Assembly: GCA_031400005.1 (NCBI GenBank)
Contig: JANNPJ010000059.1
Location: 1-6,076, forward strand
From: JANNPJ01 sp031400005
Lineage (GTDB): Bacteria > Actinomycetota > Actinomycetes > Actinomycetales > Kineosporiaceae
Direction of reading: 5' to 3'
DNA: 6,076 bases
Of this stretch, positions 1 through 5,579 are shown piece by piece (the first letter of the stretch is position 1; every line of letters begins with the position of its first letter). The notes under the pieces are model-generated. The model was not told where the DNA came from and did not search any database. It was given only the letters and a program-made list of their open reading frames with translations. Position numbers and translations under genes: made by a program.

Positions 1-255
1 GAGATGGACGGCAAGGGCATCCGGCTGATGGGTAGCCGCACCCGCCCGGCCTCCGATGCAACCACGGTTCGGGTCCGCAACCGGGAAACGTTACTGACCG
101 ACGGCCCGTACGCGGAGACCAAGGACCAGATCGCCGGGTTCGACATCCTGGAGTGCGCCGACCTGGATGAGGCCATCGAGGTGGCGACCAAGCACCCGAT
201 GGCCTGGGCCGGGATGATCGAGTTGCGCCCGTTTTGGTCGGACGACGAAGACTGA
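1..255 (+). CDS. YCII/DGPF-domain protein, C-terminal part (5' end outside window)
   Basis: The reading frame is open from base 1 to the TGA at 253-255, so the true start lies upstream; the 84 visible codons are roughly the last two thirds of a family usually near 110-120 residues. The diagnostic part is TDGPYAETKDQIAGF followed by DLDEAIEVATKHP and a closing IELRPF strand: the DGPF loop (here DGPY) and the helix and strand of the YCII ferredoxin-like fold. The family's biochemical role is not settled; YCII-like proteins are small cytoplasmic proteins with a suggested enzymatic pocket. In actinobacteria such genes sit beside ECF42 sigma factors and are their usual regulatory targets, and that is the arrangement here, with 13 bases to the sigma gene, suggesting one transcript. 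The ATG at 4 is an internal methionine, not a convincing start. Family assignment is strong; function is unknown. Confidence 0.9.
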   Translation, partial: EMDGKGIRLMGSRTRPASDATTVRVRNRETLLTDGPYAETKDQIAGFDILECADLDEAIEVATKHPMAWAGMIELRPFWSDDED

Positions 256-268
256 TGCCGCGCCCTCT

Positions 269-1520
269 ATGGCGACCGAGGTGAAGGGCAAGATCGACGG
301 CATCATTGCCGGGATCTACGCCGACGGTTGGAGCCGGATTGTGGCCACCATGATCCGGTTCACCGGCGGCGACTGGGATCTGGCCGAGGAGTGTGTGCAG
401 GACGCTTTCGCGCAGGCCCTACAGAAATGGCCGGACTCCGGTCCGCCGGATCAGCCCTTGGCCTGGCTGACCACGACGGCCCGGCACCGGGCGATCGACC
501 GGATCCGCCGGGCATCGACCGAGGCGGCGAAGCTGCGGGAGGTCGCCGCGATGGACCTCGAGCCGCCGCCCTACCCGAACGACAGCGAAATCCCGGACGA
601 ACGCCTGGAACTCATGTTCACCTGCTGCCACCCGTCGCTCAGTCTCCAGGCCCAGGTGGCGTTGACCCTGCGCTGCCTGGCCGGGATGAGTACCAGCGAG
701 ATCGCCCGGGCCTTTCTGGTGCCGGAACGCACCATGGGCCAGCGCCTCTTCCGAGCCAAGCAGAAGATCGCGCACGCGGGCATCCCGTTTCGGGTGCCAC
801 CCGCGCATCTGCTGCCGGATCGCCTGCCCGCCGTCCTGCACGTGCTGTATTTGCTGTTCAACGAGGGGCACAGCGACCCGCACAAGGTCCGGCTCGGGCC
901 GGAAGCGATCCGGCTGGCCCGGGTGTTGGCCGGGTTGATGCCGGACGAGCCCGAGGCACTCGGAATGCTCGCGTTGATGTTGCTGCACGACGCCCGGCGG
1001 CCGGCCCGCATCGACGCGGCCGGCGATCTGGTCACCCTGGACGACCAGGACCGCTCGCTGTGGGACCAGGCGCAGATCGCCGAGGGCAACGCCCTCTGCG
1101 AGCGCGCGCTACGCCGGCGCCGGGCCGGGCCCTTCCAACTGCAGGCGGCCATCGCGGCCTGCCATGCCACCGTGCCGTCGGCTGCCGAGACGGACTGGCC
1201 GCAGATCGTCGGCCTGTACACCCACCTGACTCGGATCGCCCCAAGCCCGATCGTGGACCTGAACCGGGCCGTCGCGATCGGCATGACCGACGGCCCCCGA
1301 GGCGGCGCTGGCCTTGGTCGACATGATCGGACAACTCGACGGCTACTACCTGTTGCACGCCACCCGGGCCGACCTACTGCGCCGGGTCGGCCGGGAGCCG
1401 GAATCGATGGCCAGCTATCGAGCCGCGCTCGAGCTGGCCCCCACCGACGCCGAGCGGCGATTTCTGGGTCGCCGGCTTTCAATGATCGCGACGCCCTTGA
1501 ACAACGATCCCGCGCGGTAA
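269..1520 (+). CDS. ECF42-type RNA polymerase sigma factor, interrupted by a one-base frameshift
   Basis: Extracytoplasmic-function sigma factor that would direct RNA polymerase to a small regulon, typically the adjacent DGPF gene. From the ATG at 269, residues about 26-84 form sigma region 2 (DLAEECVQDAFAQAL, then AWLTTTARHRAIDRIRR) and about 124-172 region 4 (SLQAQVALTLRCLAG, STSEIARAFLVPERTMGQRL). LMFTCCHPSL and YLLFNEG (194-200) plus the long helical C-terminal extension are typical of ECF42 factors, which have this TPR-like tail (DUF6596) and no cognate membrane anti-sigma factor. At DGP (341-343) the frame is lost in the C-run 1294-1298. Left as it stands, the frame runs on to 1540 with a nonsense tail; dropping one C restores EAALALVDMIGQLDGYYLL, RADLLRRVGR and AERRFLGRRL, ending at TAA 1518-1520, about 416 residues, the normal family length. 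No clear Shine-Dalgarno precedes 269; the start fits homologues and follows the YCII stop closely. Confidence 0.92.
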
Positions 1521-1540
1521 ACGCAACAGGCTCCATATGA

Positions 1541-1654
1541 ACCGAATCCTCCCCGGCGATGGGGACATGGTTTCAGGATGAATACGAAGCCCACTTCAAC
1601 ACCCACCAACCACACCGAACCCTGAAGGGTGCAGACACAGGATTTTGCCGGTGA
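1541..1654 (+). pseudogene. Integrase-type transposase, C-terminal fragment
   Basis: Between a TGA at 1538-1540 and the TGA at 1652-1654 lies a short frame with WFQDEYEAHFNTHQPHRTLKG (read from 1568), the end of an rve-type integrase catalytic domain as found in IS3/IS481-like transposases of actinobacteria (commonly YxxHFNxHRPHRxL). No DDE residues or N-terminal helix-turn-helix remain, and the frame stops soon after the motif instead of continuing into the usual tail. It begins only about 20 bases after the sigma stop codon, so a deletion or insertion has brought the two together. The following 190 bases up to 1842 hold no gene or recognisable element end that I can identify. The motif is short, so the exact IS family is uncertain. 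Confidence 0.6.
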
Positions 1655-1842
1655 GTTCGCGGGATTTCGGCGTCGGCGGACGGTTGCGGGTGCTGGGATC
1701 GGTTCTGGGTGGGTAGGTGAACCTGCCCTACGGCAAGATTCCGATGGTTCGGGGTCTGACGTGAAGCGGCTAAAGCGGGTGAGGTCGCGCCGGGGCATGC
1801 GGCGGTCACATCTCGCACCGAAAAGCGTTGTCGGGAGCTGGT

Positions 1843-2091
1843 TCAGGCCGCCCGGTGGTACTCGTGGATAAGGCCACCCAGGATGTCGGTGCGCTCGATC
1901 GCCTGACCGTCAACGGCGTCGACGTCCCGGCCGCTCGCCGGTGGTGGTGCTGGGATGTCCAGGTGCAGGCCTCGGTGCGGGCGCCCACCGTTGGAGTGGG
2001 CCACGTAAGAGTCCAGGACCTTCTGTAGGTGATTCTGGTTGAAGATCAGGATCCAGTCCAGGCACTCTGCTCGTACGGTGCGCACCCACCG
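1843..2091 (-). pseudogene. Integrase-type transposase (IS481/IS3-like), C-terminal fragment
   Basis: On the minus strand, reading leftward from about 2091, the frame gives RWVRTVRAECLDW, then VLDSYVAHSNGGRPHRGL and ends ERTDILGGLIHEYHRAA with TGA at 1843-1845. This is the C-terminal end of an actinobacterial rve-core transposase, in which a (E)RxVRTxRxEC segment follows the last catalytic glutamate and LGGLxHEY is the usual ending. The fragment breaks off right at RWV: the next in-frame codons are a stop (2092-2094), and IS5-type sequence begins on the other strand. The catalytic core is therefore missing and the GTG at 2083-2085 is not a real start. It is convergent with the similar fragment at 1541-1654, but the two differ too much to be copies of one element. 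Confidence 0.75.
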
Positions 2092-2092
2092 T

Positions 2093-2476
2093 CAAATCCT
2101 CTGCGACCCAACAGGATTTCCCGTCTGGTCCTCACCCGTCGAACCCGGCCGCACCCACGACCTCGCCGCCGCCCGACGCCACGTCCTGCCCGCCCTCTAC
2201 GCCATCGCCGCCATCGCCGGCCTGCTCACCCTCACCGACAAAGGGTACAAAGGAGCCGGTATCGGCATCCTCAACCCCACCAAAGGCCGAAACCTCGCCC
2301 CTGACAACCTCACCCGAAACGCCCTCCTCACCTCCCTCCGCGCCCTCGGCGAACGCGTCAACGCCATCCTCAAGACCTGGAGAGCTCTCACCCGTATCCG
2401 CCTCGACCCCGCCCGGATCGGCGACATCGTCGCCTCCGTGATCGTCCTAGCAACCCTCGAACGCGGAAACTACTAA
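2093..2476 (+). pseudogene. IS5-type DDE transposase, C-terminal fragment
   Basis: Homology starts at QILCDPTGFPVW (2093) and runs to TAA 2474-2476, about 127 residues. Seen in order: CDPTGFPVW and EPGRTHDLAAAR (the THD aspartate is a DDE residue), LTDKGYKGAG, PTKGRNLAP, LRALGERVNAILK (the GERVN glutamate is the likely catalytic E) and a final VASVIVLATLERG helix. This is the pattern of IS5-family transposases with a DDE_Tnp_4 domain common in actinobacteria. The N-terminal helix-turn-helix region and first aspartate are absent, replaced by the minus-strand integrase fragment, so it cannot be active. An ATG at 2039 gives a longer open frame, but its first 18 codons are antisense to the integrase piece and not part of the protein. 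The complete element at 2480 begins three bases after its stop codon, so its right terminus is probably disrupted as well. Confidence 0.85.
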
Positions 2477-2479
2477 CAA

Positions 2480-2500
2480 GTCCCAGACCTCCGGAAGTCC
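2480..2500 (+). repeat. Left terminal inverted repeat of the 2349-bp insertion sequence
   Basis: It begins GTCCCAG and continues ACCTCCGGAAGTCC; it equals the reverse complement of 4808-4828 except for one base at its fourth position (C here, T in the other end). The inner core CTCCGGAAG is nearly self-complementary, so each end could also bind a dimeric protein. About 90 untranslated bases separate it from the transposase start. Confidence 0.9.
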
Positions 2501-2590
2501 ATGGCTGTGAGGCCGTTTGACCTGCCGGTTTGAGATTGGGTCATGTGCAGTCAACTTGTTTGGGTTTTGGATCTTCGGTAGGTTCGGCTT

Positions 2591-4792
2591 GTGAGCGATG
2601 CGGTCGTCCTGGAGTCCGATCCGATGGCGGAGCCTTTCCGGCTGTGCCGGCAGGTGGTCGAGGGGACCGTGATCGTGTCTTACGGCCCGGTCGCGGTGTT
2701 CTGCTACGACGTGAAAGACCTCGGGATGCGCAACCTGGCCATGGTCGCTATCACCAATGCCGGGATGGCGGTTAAAGACGTCGCGAAAGTGTTCGACCTG
2801 ACCGACATCTACGTCTCCGAGATCCGCGGTCGGGCCCGCGATGAAGGCTCCGCCGGACTGGTCAAGACCGTCGGGCGTCCAGCGAAACTCACTGCCCGCC
2901 AAGCACTAACGATCCGTAGGATGTTTGATTCGGGGATAAGCCAGAGCGCGCTGGCCAGAAAGTACAAGGTCTCCCGCCCGGTCATCGCCGACGCTCTTAC
3001 CGCCCATCGCCCGGCGGTGGCACCCACCGGCCGCGACCCGGACGCCGAGACGGATAGCGAAGAAGCGGATGCCGGGGTCGACGTGGACGTCATCCCTGAT
3101 GATGTGCCGGACCCCGAGCCGTCGGCACGCCGGGATTTTCCCGGGACGGCGTTCGCCCCGGATCCGGGCCCGACCCCGGACGCGGGCGGTGGATCACCGC
3201 AGGCAGGATCCGGGCGGATCGAGGTCGGTGAAGTCGCCTGCCGGTACGCCGGAGCGATGCTGGCCCACGCGTTCCTCGACCGGATCGGCGCCGGGAAAGT
3301 GTTCGCGTCCCTGGACACCAGGACGAGCGAATCTGGTGGCCGGGCGCGGGTCTTCGACGATACCGCGCTGCTGTGCGCGGTAAGTTTGATGTTCGCTCTG
3401 GGGTCATCCTCGATCGAGTCGGCCAAGCATCTGGACCGTCGTAGCGTCGGGGCCCTGGCCGGGCTGAACCTCCTGCCCGAACTGCGGACCCTGCGCCCGC
3501 GCCTGGCGCAGATCGCGGATGCCTGTGACCCGTTGGCCGTGCAGCAGGTCCTGGCCACCGCGATGCTCACCGCTGATGCCCCCGCCCTGGGCATCTACTA
3601 CGTCGATGACCACTTCGTGCCCTACGGCGGAGCCAAACCCGTCGGGAAAGGATGGAACACCAAACGGAAAACCGCGATGCCCGGACACGGCGACACCCTG
3701 CTGAGCGATCACCGCGGCCGAGCTGTGGCGTTCCTCACCGGCGAACCTTCCGGACTCACCAAAACCCTGCCACCCGTGCTCAAACAACTACGCCAGATCG
3801 TCGGGCCCGACGCCCCGATCCTGCTGGGATTCGACCGCGGCGGAGCCTACGCCTCCGTCTTCACCGAATGCCGCACCGAGAAAGTCGACTGGATCACCTA
3901 CCGGCGGGGGAAACTCACCCCCACCACTACCGAACCCCAAGGACACACCTACGTCGACGGCCGCGGTGTGGCCACCCGGGTCCTGCTCACCGACGAGGAA
4001 ATCGAGTTCCCCGAGTACGGCACCTGCCGGCAACTGACCCTCTTCGAACACGGAAAACCCGTACTGCAAGTCCTCACCAGCGACATTTGTGCCCCGGCCG
4101 CGGCCCTGCTGATCTGGCTCAGAGCCCGCTGGCGGATCGAGAACGCGTTCAAAGACCTCGCCCACAACTACGGCATCGACTGGTTATGCGACTACACCGC
4201 GGCCCTGATCCCCGACGTCACCCCGGTGCCCAACCCCGCCCGCACCGCAGCGAAAAAACTCCGTGACCAAGCTAAAACCGATCACCACAGCGCTCAGAAC
4301 GCCCTCGCCGCCCTGAGCACCTCCACCCTGCGCCCCATCAGCGCCCTGAACAAGCAGATCACCACCGCCCACCGCCACCTCACCAAAACCGCTGCCACAC
4401 TGAACAAACACGAACAAAACCTGAAAAAGATCCCCGCGAAAATCCCCGCCAACCACGCCAAACCCGGACTCCTGCGAGCCCTACCAGCCACCCAACGACG
4501 CACCCTCCAAATGGTCCTGCGCCTTCTGGCCTACAACAGCGAACTCTTCCTCGCCGACCACCTCAACACCTACCTCAAAGACCCCAACGAATACCGCACC
4601 CACACCCGCAACTTCCTCCACCTCCCCGGAACCATCACCTACACACCCACCCACATCAAAGTCACCCTCCAACCACCAGCCAACCCCCGTCTCACCAAAG
4701 CCCTCACCCACCTCACCCAAGAAATCAACCACACACCACCACACCTACCCGGCGACCATAGACCCATCAGCTACCACATCACCCCAAACTAA
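2591..4792 (+). CDS. DDE transposase (IS4/IS1634-like core) with N-terminal helix-turn-helix domains
   Basis: Cuts and joins the ends of the surrounding element. Residues about 45-80 (NLAMVAITNAGMAVKDVAKV) and 105-137 (GISQSALARKYKVSRPVIAD) look like two helix-turn-helix units for terminus binding. A Pro/Asp/Glu-rich linker (about 140-212) follows. The catalytic core runs from about 215 to 540: GIYYVDDHFVPYGG (D339 or D340), LLGFDRGGAYASVF (D415) and RARWRIENAFKDL (E517), the last being the WxIExxFK form of the YREN-type motif. The 100-residue gap between D415 and E517 fits the beta-rich insertion of IS4-like enzymes. The tail after 560 is Lys/His/Thr-rich and helical. The start is GTG at 2591; an in-frame ATG at residue 12 is the alternative, and neither has a strong ribosome-binding site. 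All three acidic residues are present with no frameshift. Base use drifts from G-rich at the start to G-poor at the end. Transposase is certain; exact family is not. Confidence 0.93.
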   Translation: MSDAVVLESDPMAEPFRLCRQVVEGTVIVSYGPVAVFCYDVKDLGMRNLAMVAITNAGMAVKDVAKVFDLTDIYVSEIRGRARDEGSAGLVKTVGRPAKLTARQALTIRRMFDSGISQSALARKYKVSRPVIADALTAHRPAVAPTGRDPDAETDSEEADAGVDVDVIPDDVPDPEPSARRDFPGTAFAPDPGPTPDAGGGSPQAGSGRIEVGEVACRYAGAMLAHAFLDRIGAGKVFASLDTRTSESGGRARVFDDTALLCAVSLMFALGSSSIESAKHLDRRSVGALAGLNLLPELRTLRPRLAQIADACDPLAVQQVLATAMLTADAPALGIYYVDDHFVPYGGAKPVGKGWNTKRKTAMPGHGDTLLSDHRGRAVAFLTGEPSGLTKTLPPVLKQLRQIVGPDAPILLGFDRGGAYASVFTECRTEKVDWITYRRGKLTPTTTEPQGHTYVDGRGVATRVLLTDEEIEFPEYGTCRQLTLFEHGKPVLQVLTSDICAPAAALLIWLRARWRIENAFKDLAHNYGIDWLCDYTAALIPDVTPVPNPARTAAKKLRDQAKTDHHSAQNALAALSTSTLRPISALNKQITTAHRHLTKTAATLNKHEQNLKKIPAKIPANHAKPGLLRALPATQRRTLQMVLRLLAYNSELFLADHLNTYLKDPNEYRTHTRNFLHLPGTITYTPTHIKVTLQPPANPRLTKALTHLTQEINHTPPHLPGDHRPISYHITPN

Positions 4793-4807
4793 ACACTCAC
4801 GACAACC

Positions 4808-4828
4808 GGACTTCCGGAGGTCTGAGAC
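4808..4828 (-). repeat. Right terminal inverted repeat of the 2349-bp insertion sequence
   Basis: Reads GGACTTCCGGAGGTCTGAG and ends AC on the plus strand; its reverse complement matches 2480-2500 at 20 of 21 bases. It starts 15 bases after the transposase stop codon (TAA 4790-4792), leaving almost no 3' untranslated sequence. Confidence 0.9.
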
Positions 4829-4834
4829 CAACCA

Positions 4835-4861
4835 TTGATAGCGCCTCTGACCTGCTAAGAT
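4835..4861 (+). promoter_or_regulatory. Possible sigma-70-type promoter facing the tRNA fragment
   Basis: TTGATA (4835-4840) and TAAGAT (4856-4861) resemble -35 and -10 hexamers, but the spacer of 15 bases is shorter than the usual 16-18. The sequence around it is locally AT-richer than the rest of the window. Transcription from here would run into the ribosome-binding-like GAGGAG (4878-4883) and ATG (4890) and then the tRNA fragment. It could be the relic of a tRNA or gene promoter. It sits only seven bases outside the insertion sequence. Confidence 0.35.
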
Positions 4862-4910
4862 AGCCTAAATTGAGAATGAGGAGCAGTCAATGTTTGACAG
4901 GAAAGCATGG

Positions 4911-4955
4911 CTCATAACCCAGAGGTTGCAGGTTCAAATCTTGCCCCCGCTACCA
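4911..4955 (+). tRNA. 3' half of initiator tRNA-Met (CAU); probable integration-site remnant, not a working tRNA
   Basis: Base by base this is the second half of a tRNA: anticodon loop CTCATAA (4911-4917, anticodon CAU), anticodon-stem 3' strand CCCAG (4918-4922), variable region AGGTT, T stem GCAGG, T loop TTCAAAT, T stem CTTGC (all five pairs form, one G-U), acceptor 3' strand CCCCGCT, A73 and an encoded CCA (4953-4955). The CCC of the anticodon stem and the acceptor strand fit actinobacterial initiator rather than elongator tRNA-Met. The 5' half is missing: the upstream bases cannot form the acceptor stem, and the 5' anticodon strand reads CATGG, not CTGGG. A tRNA cut at the anticodon loop and complete to its 3' end is the classic footprint of tyrosine-recombinase integration. 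In that case the element lies to the left and the intact gene, on the + strand, is further left, outside the window. Confidence 0.8.
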
Positions 4956-4964
4956 GGTAAGTGC

Positions 4965-5012
4965 AGGTCAGTGGCCCGGTACCGCCCCGGCGGTGCCGGG
5001 CCACAGACCTTT
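4965..5012 (+). terminator. Strong hairpin behind the tRNA fragment, probable terminator
   Basis: AGGTC (4965-4969) pairs with GACCT (5006-5010), an A/A mismatch follows, and 4971-4986 pairs with 4989-5004 over 16 positions with a single G-U. On paper that is a 22-position stem; the innermost pairs open to make a CCCC-type loop. Only CTTT follows, so the U-tract is weak, as is common for actinobacterial terminators. It begins nine bases after the tRNA CCA end, the right place for the terminator of the original tRNA transcript, which supports the view that the sequence to the right of 4955 is the original flank of the tRNA gene. Confidence 0.65.
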
Positions 5013-5087
5013 AGCTGGCAATCCGCTGGCATGTCGAATACGTCACACCCCGGCCCCAGGCGACATCCAGCGGACCGCCGGTGTCAA

Positions 5088-5330
5088 TTCTCAAGCAACA
5101 TGCAGAGTTCTCACTCAACTCGAGGCACGAGGCTGTTTTCTCGTGCTATGTGAGGCGCGGGTGCGGGTTTCTCGCTCTGTCCGCGGCACGTGGTTGGCTT
5201 CTCATCAACCTACGACAAGCGCCGCCCGCCGACCCTCGAAACCCCACAAACCACCAATCGGCTTCTCAGTCAACCTGAGGCAACCAACACGGGACAAGCC
5301 CGTCCCGACCCGAGGTTAGATGAGAAAACC
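5088..5330. repeat. Degenerate repeat family, TTCTCA-N3-AAC-CT, six direct copies and one inverted
   Basis: TTCTC begins at 5088, 5108, 5138, 5169, 5199 and 5263, and in inverted form (GAGAA) ends at 5326. After it most copies continue A/G, three variable bases, AAC (or a variant), CT and then a GAGGCACG-like block: compare TTCTCACTCAACTCGAGGCA (5108), TTCTCATCAACCTACG (5199), TTCTCAGTCAACCTGAGGCA (5263) and, on the minus strand, TTCTCATCTAACCTCGGG (5326 leftward). Copies at 5138 and 5169 are more worn. Intervals are 20, 30, 31, 30 and 64 bases, close to whole helical turns. The last direct copy and the inverted one flank a CGGGAC/GTCCCG hairpin at 5290-5307. No open frame in this stretch looks like a protein. 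What the repeats do is unknown; candidates are protein-binding sites, a worn tandem array or relics of a small mobile repeat. Confidence 0.55.
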
Positions 5331-5579
5331 AGGACCAACCCTTCTTCATCAACATGAAGCACCGCAGGTCAAGCCATGATCACGCCTCGTCGGGGATGCG
5401 AAATGACAGCCGGAGTCGCCCCCCGTTCCCTTCGTGGCATATGGCTGATATATTCCATCAAGGTGATCGTGAGGCTGATAGGCCCGGTTGCCCAGGATCG
5501 GACGGTGGCGCGGATGTACTGGCGGCACGAAGCTCGGGAGACGCGTGGTGCGAGGACCCTCTCGTCGGTAAAGCCTTGT
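5331..5579. other. Intergenic stretch with no recognisable gene
   Basis: Between the repeat region and the end of the ATPase gene I find no protein family, RNA gene or element end. Open frames exist on both strands (for example 5376-5588 on +), but they lack ribosome-binding sites and recognisable motifs. A short GGCTGATA motif occurs twice (near 5443 and 5473) without further pattern. Confidence 0.4.

Larger units (their letters stand above)
2480..4828 (+). mobile_element. Complete insertion sequence, 2349 bp, one long DDE transposase
   Basis: The element is bounded by 21-bp terminal inverted repeats (2480-2500 and 4808-4828) matching at 20 of 21 positions and encloses a single uninterrupted 733-codon transposase gene. 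Outside both ends the trinucleotide CAA occurs (2477-2479 and 4829-4831), a possible 3-bp target duplication but too short to be decisive. The element is inserted three bases after the stop codon of the IS5-type remnant. By intactness it is the youngest mobile piece in the window and may still be able to move. The family is not certain; the catalytic motifs resemble the IS4/IS1634 group, but the size is larger than usual and there is an unusual N-terminal region. Confidence 0.88.

Noticed and set aside
328..1326. Second plus-strand open frame of 332 codons inside the sigma factor gene
   Set aside because: Off-frame translation full of Pro, Gly, Arg and Ala with no domain; an effect of high GC.
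571..1536. Long minus-strand open frame opposite the sigma factor gene
   Set aside because: Arg/Ser/Pro-rich low-complexity translation typical of antisense frames in high-GC genes; the plus strand carries clear sigma-factor domains.
1550..1565. TCCCC/GGGGA hairpin after the sigma gene as a terminator
   Set aside because: Only five pairs, no U-tract, and it lies inside the integrase fragment's frame.
2809..3594. Minus-strand open frame within the transposase gene
   Set aside because: Composition is that of an antisense shadow and it overlaps the helix-turn-helix and catalytic parts of the transposase.
4894..4899. Perfect TTGACA -35 hexamer
   Set aside because: No -10-like hexamer lies 16-18 bases downstream; that place is the tRNA stem, so the match is probably chance.
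4879..4955. Complete tRNA gene, because GAGCAG at 4881 resembles a D-arm
   Set aside because: The distance from it to the anticodon loop is about seven bases too long, the acceptor 5' strand cannot pair with CCCCGCT, and the 5' anticodon strand has two mismatches.
4890..5153. Open frame with ATG and good GAGGAG ribosome-binding site, 87 codons
   Set aside because: It runs through the tRNA half and the long hairpin; its protein has no family resemblance, and the QVQILPPLPG stretch is the usual spurious translation of a tRNA 3' end. Kept only as a sign of a recombination joint.
5088..5330. CRISPR array
   Set aside because: The repeated part is short and degenerate, the spacing includes a 20 and a 64, one copy is inverted, and no cas gene is near.
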